Assembly (NCBI RefSeq): GCF_039614715.1
Contig: NZ_CP154857.1
Span: 3,410,001-3,474,000 of the forward strand
DNA length: 64,000 bases
Direction: 5' to 3'
DNA from: Microbacterium sp. AZCO
GTDB lineage: Bacteria; Actinomycetota; Actinomycetes; Actinomycetales; Microbacteriaceae
In this document: positions 25,462 to 33,311 of the stretch, one piece after another
How positions within the stretch are numbered: the first letter of the stretch is position 1
How the letters are laid out: each line of letters opens with the position of its first letter
Made by a program: the position numbers and the translations under genes
Notes under the pieces: generated by a model
The model's input: the letters and a program-made list of their open reading frames with translations, nothing else
What the model was told of the DNA's origin: nothing
Databases searched by the model: none

Positions 25462-26343
25462 ATGAACCCGAACCGCACCCGCACGCTGTTCCGCGCGGCG
25501 ACGAGCCTCTCCCCCGAGCTCGCCGGGCGCCTCGCCCTGCGCGCCTTCTTCGTGACGCAGCCGAGGCTTCCCCTGAGCGAACGGGATGCCGCGACCGACG
25601 CCGCCGCACGGCGCGGCGCCCTGCGTATGAGAGGGAAGGACGTCGCCACCTACTCCTGGGGCTCGGGCGACGACACCGTGCTCCTCGTGCACGGCTGGCG
25701 CGGGCGGGCGTCGCAGTTCGCACCGCTCGTGCGCGAGCTCGTCGCCGAGGGCTTCCACGTCGTCGCGCTCGACGCGCCCGCACACGGGGCATCCCCCTCC
25801 TCGCCGACGGACATCAGGGACTGGATCGCGGCGATCGACGGGCTGCAGCGCCGGCACGGCCGCTTCCGTCTCATCGTCGGCCACTCCTTCGGAGCCCTCG
25901 CGACGCTCACGGCCGTACGCGCCGGCACGACCACCGCCCGCGTCGCCGCCATCGCGGGCGCGGGTACGCCGCAGGTCTTCATCGACCAGTTCTCAGCGAT
26001 GCTCGGCCTGACGCCGCGCGCGAAGACCGCCTTCGAAGAACGCTTCTTCGCGAGGTTCGGAGAGGATGCGGCATCCATGCGCCGTCGCTACGACGCCCTC
26101 GAGAACCCCCTGCCCGCGACCGTCGAGCTGCTCGCCGTGCACGACGACACCGACCGGCAGGTGCCGCCCGCGGCGAGCGCCGATCTCGCGGCCGCCCACG
26201 CCGGCCGCGCCCGGCTGGTGCGCACGCACGGCCTGGGGCACAGCCGCGTGCTGGCAGCCGACCCCGTCCTCGACGCCGTCACCGCTTTCGCGGTCGGCGG
26301 CCTCGCGCGCGTCGACGAGAGGACCGCCGCGGCGCGTGACTGA
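25462..26343 (+). CDS. Alpha/beta hydrolase
   Basis: A 293-aa cytoplasmic hydrolase. VLLVHGWRGRASQF provides the oxyanion hole, GHSFGA the nucleophile Ser, and THGLGHSRVLA the catalytic His, with an Asp in AVHDDTDRQVPP. The first 55 residues are a helical extension. ATG at 25462 has TGGAGG upstream and sits 18 bp after the second TetR operator, so expression should respond to the TetR ligand. Substrate unknown; esterase or detoxification roles are common for TetR-controlled hydrolases. Confidence 0.86.
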   Translation: MNPNRTRTLFRAATSLSPELAGRLALRAFFVTQPRLPLSERDAATDAAARRGALRMRGKDVATYSWGSGDDTVLLVHGWRGRASQFAPLVRELVAEGFHVVALDAPAHGASPSSPTDIRDWIAAIDGLQRRHGRFRLIVGHSFGALATLTAVRAGTTTARVAAIAGAGTPQVFIDQFSAMLGLTPRAKTAFEERFFARFGEDAASMRRRYDALENPLPATVELLAVHDDTDRQVPPAASADLAAAHAGRARLVRTHGLGHSRVLAADPVLDAVTAFAVGGLARVDERTAAARD

Positions 26344-26487
26344 GGACTGACACTCCGTCGTTGCCTTCGTGAGACTCTGTGTCACATCCCTGGTCCGGAT
26401 GTGGCCCGGCTGTGGGATTCCCGTTGCCCACGTCTCCGTAGCGTCGTTCCTGTTGATGAAATCCACGTCAGAACAGGAATCCGCTCC

Positions 26488-27057
26488 ATGAGCACCACCC
26501 CGCCCAAGGCTCCGGCCGGCAAGGCCGTCCTTTCGCGCAAGCGCATCCTCATCCCGCTCGCGGGCCTGCTCGTCGCCTCGGCGATCGCGGTCGGCTCGGG
26601 TGCCGACTTCGTCGCGAACTCGGTCAACTCGGCCAACGCGTTCACGACCGGCACGCTGCAGCAGACGAACTCGCGCGGCACCGGAGCGATCTTCAACCTC
26701 TCCGACCTCAAGCCGGGCGACACCGTCGTCGGCAAGGTCACGATCACGAACTCCGGCACGCTTCCCGCCAACATCAAGCTGAGCGAGAACGCCGTCAACG
26801 GCTTCACGACCAAGTCGAACCTCACGCTCACCATCACCGCGGCCGGCTCCACCACCCCCGTGTGGTCGGGCACGTTCGGTGCGCTGACGGGCGCCGCTCC
26901 CGTCGACCTCGGCGCTTTCGCCAAGGGCGAGGCGCGCGAGTACACGTTCGCCGTCACGCTGGCGCAGACCGCCGGCAACGACGAGCAGGGCAAGACCGCG
27001 TCGGCGTCGTACACGTGGAGCTCCACGCAGACCGCCGCCACGACGTACAACCAGTAA
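26488..27057 (+). CDS. TasA/camelysin-like exported protein (SipW substrate)
   Basis: A 189-aa secreted protein. A basic N-terminus (LSRKRI) is followed by hydrophobic LIPLAGLLVASAIAVGSGADF and then a segment with NSVNSANAFTTGTLQQTN. This leader plus N-x-F-x-x-G-T-L pattern is typical of CalY/TasA proteins cleaved by SipW-type peptidases. The rest is a beta sandwich with PGDTVVGKVTITNSGTLPANIKL, as in the TasA fold. I start at 26488; the longer frame from 26401 lacks a leader. The gene for a SipW-type peptidase follows by 25 bp. It may form fibres or a matrix component, but that is inference. Confidence 0.78.
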   Translation: MSTTPPKAPAGKAVLSRKRILIPLAGLLVASAIAVGSGADFVANSVNSANAFTTGTLQQTNSRGTGAIFNLSDLKPGDTVVGKVTITNSGTLPANIKLSENAVNGFTTKSNLTLTITAAGSTTPVWSGTFGALTGAAPVDLGAFAKGEAREYTFAVTLAQTAGNDEQGKTASASYTWSSTQTAATTYNQ

Positions 27058-27082
27058 TCAGACCTGGGGAGGGGAAATCGAC

Positions 27083-27700
27083 ATGAGCGCCGCGACAACG
27101 ATGAAGGCACTGGGGGGCACGACGGTTGTCATCGCATCCGTCATCGCCTTGGCCGTCGCGGCGCTCATGTTCGTACCGGGTCTTCTCGGCTTCGACCGCT
27201 ACGTCATCACGGGCGGATCGATGTCGGGCACCTTCGAGCGCGGATCTCTCGTGCTCGAACGCCAGGTGCCCGTCGCCGACCTCCGGGTCGGTGACGTGAT
27301 CACCTACCTCCCGCCCGCGGATTCCGGGGTCACCGAGCTCGTGACCCACCGCATCATCTCGATCGAGCAGAGCGCCGATGGCAGCGGCCTGCTCGTCTTC
27401 CACACCAAGGGCGACGCCAATGCGAGCGCCGACCCCTGGACCTTCACGCTCGCGGACACCGTCCAGCCGCGGGTCGAAGGGTGGATCCCTGCCGTGGGGT
27501 GGATCTTCATCGCCCTGTCGGCGAGGGGGATCAGGATGCTGGCGATCGGTGTTCCAGCCGCCTTCATCGCACTGCTGTTCCTCCGCGACCTCGTTCGCGC
27601 CGCCCGCCGGAAGGACGAGTCCCCCGCGGACGCGTCGGATTCCCTCGGGGCGGCGCGTCCGGGGGAGCATCCCTCGCCGGCTCTCCCGGCCGCGCCCTGA
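27083..27700 (+). CDS. SipW-type (ER/archaeal type) signal peptidase I
   Basis: A 205-aa membrane protease. The N-terminal anchor is about residues 12-34. Catalytic Ser46 lies in ITGGSMSGTF. His89 in VTHRI replaces the Lys of ordinary bacterial signal peptidases, and Asp111 lies in GDAN, giving the S-H-D set of the ER/SipW class. A second membrane segment (IFIALSARGIRML, then AIGVPAAFIALLFL) is near residues 145-170, with a polar Pro-rich tail. It is directly downstream of the TasA-like gene and upstream of another protein with a similar leader, so these are the expected substrates. Confidence 0.88.
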   Translation: MSAATTMKALGGTTVVIASVIALAVAALMFVPGLLGFDRYVITGGSMSGTFERGSLVLERQVPVADLRVGDVITYLPPADSGVTELVTHRIISIEQSADGSGLLVFHTKGDANASADPWTFTLADTVQPRVEGWIPAVGWIFIALSARGIRMLAIGVPAAFIALLFLRDLVRAARRKDESPADASDSLGAARPGEHPSPALPAAP

Positions 27701-27749
27701 GCGCGACATGAACGGCCTGACGCAGACCTCCGACCCGAAGGAGACACCG

Positions 27750-28163
27750 ATGGCCGCTCCTCGCCGCCTCCCCCGTCACCGCCCACTCGCCTGGGCGGCG
27801 ACGGGGGTTCTGGTCGCGGTGTCGCTGCTGCACCTCGCTGCGGCATCCCTCGACCCGCTCCGCGACACCGTCACGCTGATGTCCGCGGTGCTCGGCCTGG
27901 CAGGGCTCGCGACCGTGGCCCGTTTCCTCACCGCGCACTGCTTCGAGTCGCGCCTCGCGATGGTCATCATCGGATGGGTGACGGTCGTCGGTCTGGTGCT
28001 GACGCACACCGTCGGCGCGCCCGGTCTGCCCGTCGCCGCCTGGACCGTACGCGACGCCGTGCTCACCGGCCTTGCGGCCCTGCTCGCCGCGTCGTGGCGG
28101 GTGACGGGCGGCCGGCGGCTCGTGCCGGACAGTCAGGCATCCGGTTCCGCCGCCGACCGCTGA
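27750..28163 (+). CDS. Small four-helix membrane protein
   Basis: A 137-aa protein with about four hydrophobic segments (WAATGVLVAVSLLHLAAA, LMSAVLGLAGLATVARFL, MVIIGWVTVVGLVLTHTV and LTGLAALLAASW). I chose ATG at 27750 because AAGGAG lies six bases before it; ATG at 27708 would add 14 polar residues. It lies between the signal peptidase and the Ig-like surface protein, so it may be an accessory subunit of that locus. I do not recognise the family. Confidence 0.65.
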   Translation: MAAPRRLPRHRPLAWAATGVLVAVSLLHLAAASLDPLRDTVTLMSAVLGLAGLATVARFLTAHCFESRLAMVIIGWVTVVGLVLTHTVGAPGLPVAAWTVRDAVLTGLAALLAASWRVTGGRRLVPDSQASGSAADR

Positions 28164-28254
28164 TTGTGGCGGGGCTGAGGACCTGCCGTAGCAGGGCTGT
28201 AACCCGTCCGCACGTAACGTCGAAGGCGTATCCGAACCCTTCCAGAGGAACCCG

Positions 28255-30087
28255 ATGAACGCCGCCGCCCTGCGCACCGCGGTGCTCGGCGTGCTCGCGT
28301 TCGCGCTCGTCGCCGGGATCACGACGCTCGCCCCCGGCATGTCATCGGCGACCTACACGGCCCAGACCGCGAACGCCGCGAACAGCGTCGGGGCTGCCGC
28401 CGACTGGACCCCGCCCACTGTGAGCGTCACCGCCCCCGCGGCGCCGCTGCGCGACATCGCCACCGTCACGGCCACGGCGTCCGACGCCGAGAGCGGCATC
28501 CGCCAGGTCGTGCTGCAGGTGCAGGCGGCGGGTGCATCGACGTGGACGACGCTCTGCACAGCGACCGCGAGCCCGTACACGTGCACGTGGGACACCCGCG
28601 CCGTGGCCGACGGCTGGTACAGCCTTCGGGCGATCGCCACCGACAAGTCCGGCTACTCGACCACGTCCGCGATCGTGGCCGCGACCGTCGGGAACACGAT
28701 CGGCGTGGTGCTCGCCGACCCGGGCGACACCGTCGCTGGCACCGTCGCGCTCTCGACGACCCTGCAGAATACGGGCGCCGGCCCCTACGCCGTGCGAGTC
28801 GAGTACTCCGTGGCGGGATCCAACACGTGGGTCACCCTCTGCTCGGGCATCGCCGCGCCCTACGACTGCTCGTGGAACACCAGGACCACCACGCTCAAGG
28901 GCACCGACTCCTACGACCTCCGCTCGGCGGCGACGTACAACGGCGTCACCACCTACTCGGCTGTCGTCGCCGACGTGCTCGTCGACAACGGCGCCCCCAC
29001 CGCGACCATGGCCGACCCGGGCACGCCGCTGAGCGGCACCGTCACGCTCTCCGCCACCGCCTCGGACGCGCTCTCGGGCGTCGCGAAGGTCGTCATCCAG
29101 TACGCGCCGAACGGCTCGAGCACCTGGGTGGATGCCTGCACCCTCACGGCGACCCCGTACTCCTGCCGCTTCGCCACGACGGCGCTTCCGGCCGGCTTCT
29201 ACTCCTTCCGCGCCCTCGCGACCGACCAGGCCGGCAACGTCGGCACCCCGAGCGTGGTCAGCGGACGCCAGGTCGACAACTCCGTCGCCTCGGTCTCGAT
29301 GGAGGATCCCGGCGCCTTCCTCACCGGCACCGTGACTCTCACGTCCACGGCCAGCACGAGCGCCGGGATCGCCAACGTGGCGATACAGATGGCGCCGAAC
29401 GGCAGCTCGGCCTTCACGACGATCTGCACGGTCACGGCATCCCCCTTCACCTGCGCCTGGAACAGCAAGTCGGTGGCCGACGGCCTCTACGACTTCCGCG
29501 CCGTCATGACCGACCGCACCGGTGTCACGAAGACCTCCGCCGTCATGGCGAGCCGCCGCGTCGACAACCGCGCGGTGCGCGGCGTGGATGTGCAGACGGC
29601 GAACGGCACCGGCACTCCGGGTCGCCTCGACGCGGGCGACACCGTCACCTTCACGTACAGCACGCAGATGAGCCCGGCGAGCATCCTCGCCGGCTGGAGC
29701 GGCGCGGGTACGGCGGTCACCCTCCGGCTCCGCGACGGGGGCCTGCTCGGCCTCGGAAGCGCGGACGACACTCTCGACGTCCAGAGCGGATCCGCCTCGG
29801 TGAACCTCGGATCCGTCGACCTCCGCGGCGACTACCTGAAGAACAACAAGACGTCGACCTTCACCGCCACCATGACCGCGACCTCCGCGACGGTGAACGG
29901 CCTGCCCGTCACGGTCGTGCAGCTCAGCGTCGGGACGCTCATCAGCGGCGGCGCCCTGCGCACGGCACCCGCCTCCGCGGCCGCCAGCATGGTGTGGACC
30001 CCGTCCAACCTCGCGAAGGACCTCGGCGCCACGACGTCGTCGAACGCCCCCGTCACCGAGTCGGGAGCACTGGACAGGGAGTTCTAG
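28255..30087 (+). CDS. Exported protein with four Ig-like repeats and SipW-type leader
   Basis: A 610-aa surface or secreted protein. Residues 1-50 are a leader with hydrophobic AVLGVLAFALVAGITTLAPG then SATYTAQTANAANSVGAAA, resembling CalY-type leaders. Four Ig-like repeats follow at about 52-146, 147-246, 247-342 and 343-438. Each has a Cys pair with eight residues between (101/110, 196/205, 295/304, 391/400) within an SPYTC-like turn and ends near VDN. Residues 439-610 form a distinct C-terminal domain (LDAGDTVTFTYSTQM, then LRDGGLLGLGSADD). AGAGGAA precedes ATG. CGTAACGTCG lies 33 bp upstream. No anchor motif is seen. Its stop is close to a two-component system. Confidence 0.8.
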   Translation: MNAAALRTAVLGVLAFALVAGITTLAPGMSSATYTAQTANAANSVGAAADWTPPTVSVTAPAAPLRDIATVTATASDAESGIRQVVLQVQAAGASTWTTLCTATASPYTCTWDTRAVADGWYSLRAIATDKSGYSTTSAIVAATVGNTIGVVLADPGDTVAGTVALSTTLQNTGAGPYAVRVEYSVAGSNTWVTLCSGIAAPYDCSWNTRTTTLKGTDSYDLRSAATYNGVTTYSAVVADVLVDNGAPTATMADPGTPLSGTVTLSATASDALSGVAKVVIQYAPNGSSTWVDACTLTATPYSCRFATTALPAGFYSFRALATDQAGNVGTPSVVSGRQVDNSVASVSMEDPGAFLTGTVTLTSTASTSAGIANVAIQMAPNGSSAFTTICTVTASPFTCAWNSKSVADGLYDFRAVMTDRTGVTKTSAVMASRRVDNRAVRGVDVQTANGTGTPGRLDAGDTVTFTYSTQMSPASILAGWSGAGTAVTLRLRDGGLLGLGSADDTLDVQSGSASVNLGSVDLRGDYLKNNKTSTFTATMTATSATVNGLPVTVVQLSVGTLISGGALRTAPASAAASMVWTPSNLAKDLGATTSSNAPVTESGALDREF

Positions 30088-30164
30088 TGGACGCACCCGG
30101 CACCCACGACACCCCCGACGGGCATGCGGTCGATCCGGCCGACGACCTCGATAGCATCGACGTC

Positions 30165-30875
30165 GTGGGGCAGCACATCCTTGTCGTCGAAGACGACGAC
30201 GGCATCGCACTCCCCCTCGTCCGCACGCTCACGCGTGAGGGCTACGACGTCGAGCGCGTCGCGGAGGGCGGAGCCGCCGTCGACCGCGTGCTGGCCGGCG
30301 GCTTCTCGCTCGTCGTCCTCGACCTGGGCCTCCCCGACATGGACGGCCTCGACGTGTGCCGTCGTGTCCGCGACGAGGGGTTCGAGGGCGGCATCGTCAT
30401 CCTGACGGCCCGTGACGGCGAACTCGACCGCGTCGTCGGGCTCGACGTCGGCGCCGACGACTACATCGCCAAGCCGTTCGCCCTCGCGGAGCTGCTCGCG
30501 CGCCTGCGCGCCCTGCTGCGACGCAGCGGCACGCCTCACACGGTGCCGGCCGCCGCGGCGCCGGCCGCGGCATCCGGAACCCCTCTCTCCGTCGACCCCG
30601 ACGCGCGACGGGCCTTCGCGGGCGACCGCGAGATCCAGCTCAGCACGAAGGAGTTCGACCTCGTGGCGCACCTGGACAAGAACCGCGGCAACGTCGTGAC
30701 CCGCGAGCGCCTCATGGACGACGTATGGGACGAGAACTGGTTCGGCTCGACCAAGACCCTCGACGTGACGATCGCCCGCCTGCGCCAGAAGCTCGAGGAC
30801 TCGGGCGCCGATGTGCGGATCACGACGATCCGCGGCATCGGCTTCCGCCTCGACGACGGGGCGGCGGATGCGTGA
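30165..30875 (+). CDS. OmpR-family response regulator
   Basis: A 236-aa regulator. The receiver domain has acid pocket Glu9/Asp10/Asp11, phosphoacceptor Asp53 (VVLDLGLPDMDG), Thr81 and Lys103 (YIAKPF). The C-terminal winged helix includes LSTKEFDLVAHLDKNRGNVVTRERLMDDVW and TIRGIGFRL. I place the start at GTG 30165, where TAGCAT lies 7 nt upstream as in other leaderless genes here. A GTG at 30087, overlapping the stop of the Ig-like gene by one base, would add 26 polar residues. It is coupled to the kinase by an 8-bp overlap. Location suggests control of the surface-protein locus. Confidence 0.88.
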   Translation: MGQHILVVEDDDGIALPLVRTLTREGYDVERVAEGGAAVDRVLAGGFSLVVLDLGLPDMDGLDVCRRVRDEGFEGGIVILTARDGELDRVVGLDVGADDYIAKPFALAELLARLRALLRRSGTPHTVPAAAAPAAASGTPLSVDPDARRAFAGDREIQLSTKEFDLVAHLDKNRGNVVTRERLMDDVWDENWFGSTKTLDVTIARLRQKLEDSGADVRITTIRGIGFRLDDGAADA

Positions 30876-32100
30876 ACGCCTCGTCCTCGCGTTCGTGGCG
30901 ATGGCGGTCGGCATCATCGCCCTCTATGGCATCCCCCGTGCCTACATCGTCGCCGATCTGATCCAGACGAACGAGCAGCGCCGCGTCGAGCGCTCCGCCG
31001 AGCTGCTCGCGGTGCTCGTGGAGGAGCGTGAGGCGCACGGCATCGTGACGGCCGACTTCCTCGAGCCGCTCCTCGAGACCGGGGAGCGCATCACGTATGT
31101 CGGCCCCGACGGCGTGCCCGTGCAGGTCGGCGCGCCCGCCGCCGAAGATGACATCGTCTCGACAGCCGACGTGGAGGGCGGCGGCACCGTCGAGTTCAGC
31201 CGCTCCGGCGAGGTCGTCGCGGGGCGGGTGCAGGAGGCGGTCATGCCGGTGATCATCCTCGGCGTCGCGCTCATGCTCGTCTCGGCGATCGTCGCGGTGT
31301 GGCTCGCGCGCCGGCTGTCGCAGCCGTTCGTGCGCCTCGCCGGCATCGCCCGCCGCATCGGAGAGGGCTCGCTCGACGACGACAGCCCCCCGGCCCGGAT
31401 CCCCGAGGCGCGGGCGATCGAAGACGCGCTGCGCTCGAGCGCGAGGACGCTCGAGGAGCGCATCCGGCGCGAGCACGAGTTCGCGGCGAATGCGTCGCAC
31501 CAGCTGCGCACGCCCATCACGGCGCTGCGGCTCGAGCTCGAGGACGTCTCGCTCTGGCCCGAGACGGCGCCCGCCGTGCGGGAGCAGCTCGACCACGCGC
31601 TGCGCGAGATCGACCGTCTCTCCGACGCGATCGCCCATCTCCTCGCGCTCGCGCGCGGAGGAACGCCGGGAGCCGACGCCTGGACCGCCCTCGGACCGAT
31701 GCTCGATCAGGCGGGCGACCGGTGGCGTGCGCAGGCGGTGGCCCAGCAGCGCGACATCCGGGTCGAGGCCGAACGGGTCGCCGCCACGAGCGTGCCGGCC
31801 CCCGCGACGCAGATCCTCGACGTGCTCATCCACAACGCCCTGCGGCACGGGCGCGGGCTCGTGACGGTCTCGGGCGCGCGCGCCAACGGGTACGTCACGG
31901 TCCGCGTGTCCGACGAGGGTCCGCGGCCGAGCGGCAATGCGATCTTCCAGCGCACGCCGGGACAGAGCACGAACGGCGGCGAAGGCATCGGCCTCGCACT
32001 CTCGGCGGAGCTCGCGGAGGCGCTCGGCGGCCACCTCCTCCTGGAGTCCACGCCGACGACGAAGTTCTCGCTCATCCTGCCGCAGCGCGAGACGCTCTGA
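30868..32100 (+). CDS. Sensor histidine kinase
   Basis: A 410-aa membrane kinase. Two membrane segments (about 6-26 and 124-146) flank an approximately 95-aa extracellular sensor. HAMP-like ARRLSQPFVRLAGIARRIGEGS follows. The phosphorylated His211 is in NASHQLRTPI, the N box is LIHNALRHG, and the G box is GEGIGLALSAELAEALGG. The ATG at 30868 lies inside the end of the response-regulator gene. It is convergent with dcd with no gap. The sensor domain is not recognised, so the signal is unknown. Confidence 0.9.
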   Translation: MRERLVLAFVAMAVGIIALYGIPRAYIVADLIQTNEQRRVERSAELLAVLVEEREAHGIVTADFLEPLLETGERITYVGPDGVPVQVGAPAAEDDIVSTADVEGGGTVEFSRSGEVVAGRVQEAVMPVIILGVALMLVSAIVAVWLARRLSQPFVRLAGIARRIGEGSLDDDSPPARIPEARAIEDALRSSARTLEERIRREHEFAANASHQLRTPITALRLELEDVSLWPETAPAVREQLDHALREIDRLSDAIAHLLALARGGTPGADAWTALGPMLDQAGDRWRAQAVAQQRDIRVEAERVAATSVPAPATQILDVLIHNALRHGRGLVTVSGARANGYVTVRVSDEGPRPSGNAIFQRTPGQSTNGGEGIGLALSAELAEALGGHLLLESTPTTKFSLILPQRETL

Positions 32101-32706
32101 TCAGGCTCCGCGCGACCCCGCGTCGGTCGTGCCCACGTCGGTGCGGTGGAAGTTCTGGAAGGAACGGGATGCCGTGGGCCCCCGCTGGTTCTGATATCTG
32201 TTGCCGTAGGGGCCGGCGCCGTACGGCGTCTCGGCCGGCGACGACAGGCGGAAGAAGCACAGCTGCCCGATCTTCATGCCGGGCCACAGCTTGATGGGGA
32301 GCGTCGCGACGTTCGAGAGCTCGAGGGTCACGTGCCCCGTGAAGCCCGGGTCGATGAAGCCGGCCGTCGAGTGCGTCAGGAGGCCGAGGCGGCCGAGCGA
32401 CGACTTGCCCTCGAGGCGGGCCGCGACGTCGTCGGGCAGGGTGATCTGCTCGAACGTCGAGCCGAGTGCGAACTCACCGGGATGCAGGATGAAGGGCTCG
32501 TCGGGCGCGACCTCGATGAGGTGCGTCAGATCGGGCTGATCCTCCGCCGGGTCGATGAAGGGGTACTTGTGGTTGTCGAACAGCCGGAAGTACCGGTCGA
32601 GCCGCACGTCGACGCTCGACGGCTGCACCATCTCGGGCTGCCACGGGTCGAGCGCGATCCGCTCGGCCTCGATCTCACGGCGGATGTCGCGGTCGGAGAG
32701 CAGCAC
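32101..32706 (-). CDS. dcd: dCTP deaminase
   Basis: A 201-aa trimeric nucleotide enzyme. Family motifs are [60 protein letters not shown] (binding and catalytic segment, Glu and Ser) and [14 protein letters not shown]. Actinobacterial homologues can be bifunctional dCTP deaminase/dUTPases and this one resembles them. The start is GTG at 32706, with TAGGCT 6 nt before it, so the message is probably leaderless. It abuts the convergent kinase stop. Confidence 0.94.
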   Translation of the reverse strand: MLLSDRDIRREIEAERIALDPWQPEMVQPSSVDVRLDRYFRLFDNHKYPFIDPAEDQPDLTHLIEVAPDEPFILHPGEFALGSTFEQITLPDDVAARLEGKSSLGRLGLLTHSTAGFIDPGFTGHVTLELSNVATLPIKLWPGMKIGQLCFFRLSSPAETPYGAGPYGNRYQNQRGPTASRSFQNFHRTDVGTTDAGSRGA

Positions 32707-32739
32707 GCGCCCAGCCTATCGAGGCTCAGGGAATGAATC

Positions 32740-32759
32740 GGAGGGGATGACGGGAATCG
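32740..32759. repeat. Displaced 20-bp copy of the tRNA-Gly 3' end
   Basis: GGAGGGGATGACGGGAATCG is identical to 32897-32916, which covers CC of the CCA, the discriminator base, the acceptor strand and most of the T arm. The copies are in the same orientation, 157 bp apart. Nothing else of the tRNA is present. It looks like an att-type remnant or relic of a tandem tRNA. Confidence 0.7.
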
Positions 32760-32856
32760 GCCACTCCGCCACTCCACACGCCGACTCCGTCGGCGCGCGG
32801 AGCCTCCGGCGGAGCGGGACCGCCCGGGGCGGGACGTTTCCTACGGCATCCACGCG

Positions 32857-32896
32857 AATGGCCTGACGAGCCGCCGGGGCGGCTCCTCAGGCCATT
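32857..32896 (-). terminator. Hairpin downstream of tRNA-Gly
   Basis: AATGGCCTGACGAGCCGCC pairs with its inverse ending at 32896 with one mismatch in 19. It begins at the last base of the tRNA CCA on the minus strand, where a terminator is expected. There is no U tract. Confidence 0.6.
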
Positions 32897-32969
32897 GGAG
32901 GGGATGACGGGAATCGAACCCGCGCTGTCTGCTTGGGAAGCAGAAGTTCTGCCATTGAACTACATCCCC
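32896..32969 (-). tRNA. tRNA-Gly (CCC anticodon)
   Basis: A 74-nt tRNA on the minus strand including an encoded CCA. The acceptor strand GGGGATG pairs with CATCCCC, the anticodon stem TCTGC/GCAGA holds loop TTCCCAA (anticodon CCC), and the T arm has GGTTCGATTCC. It reads the GGG codon. A -10-like TATGCT lies at 32993-32998 upstream. The 3' end has a duplicate copy at 32740-32759. Confidence 0.95.
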
Positions 32970-33023
32970 GAGAGGCCTCTCGGCGCCCGGCAAGCATAAC
33001 AGCCGTCGGGACCGCACCCGGGA

Positions 33024-33311
33024 CTACTCGGCCTCGAGCCCCTCGACCGTGTACTGCCGCTCGATCCCCGCGGTCGTGCGACCCCACTCGCTCGCCGCGA
33101 CCCGCTGCTGGTGCGCACGGAACGCCGCCGAGTCGGCGAAGAACTCCTCGACGCGCCACACGAGGCCGTCCTGGGTCGGCGTCACCTCGAACGAGAGGCA
33201 GCCGGGCTCGGCACGCGTCAGCGCGACGTGCGCAGCCAGGTTCGCGCGCACCAGGTCGGCCTGCGCGTCGTCGGCGCACACGAGGCTGCCGTGCAGTCGC
33301 ACCTCCGCCAT
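33024..33311 (-). CDS. Antibiotic biosynthesis monooxygenase (ABM)-domain protein
   Basis: A 95-aa single-domain protein of the ABM/quinol monooxygenase ferredoxin-like fold. VRANLAAHVALTRAEPGCLSFEV, then LVWRVEEFFADSAAFRAHQQ, are typical. Proteins of this kind oxidise quinols or simply bind small aromatics. The ATG at 33309-33311 overlaps the stop of the giant adhesin by one base (TGATG), so the two may be co-expressed, although no functional link is evident. The function cannot be fixed from sequence. Confidence 0.8.
   Translation of the reverse strand: MAEVRLHGSLVCADDAQADLVRANLAAHVALTRAEPGCLSFEVTPTQDGLVWRVEEFFADSAAFRAHQQRVAASEWGRTTAGIERQYTVEGLEAE

Noticed and set aside
24700..25884. TetR gene extended to 25884 (394 codons)
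   Set aside because: The extension crosses the divergent hydrolase gene and both operators; the helix-turn-helix begins right after the ATG at 25392.
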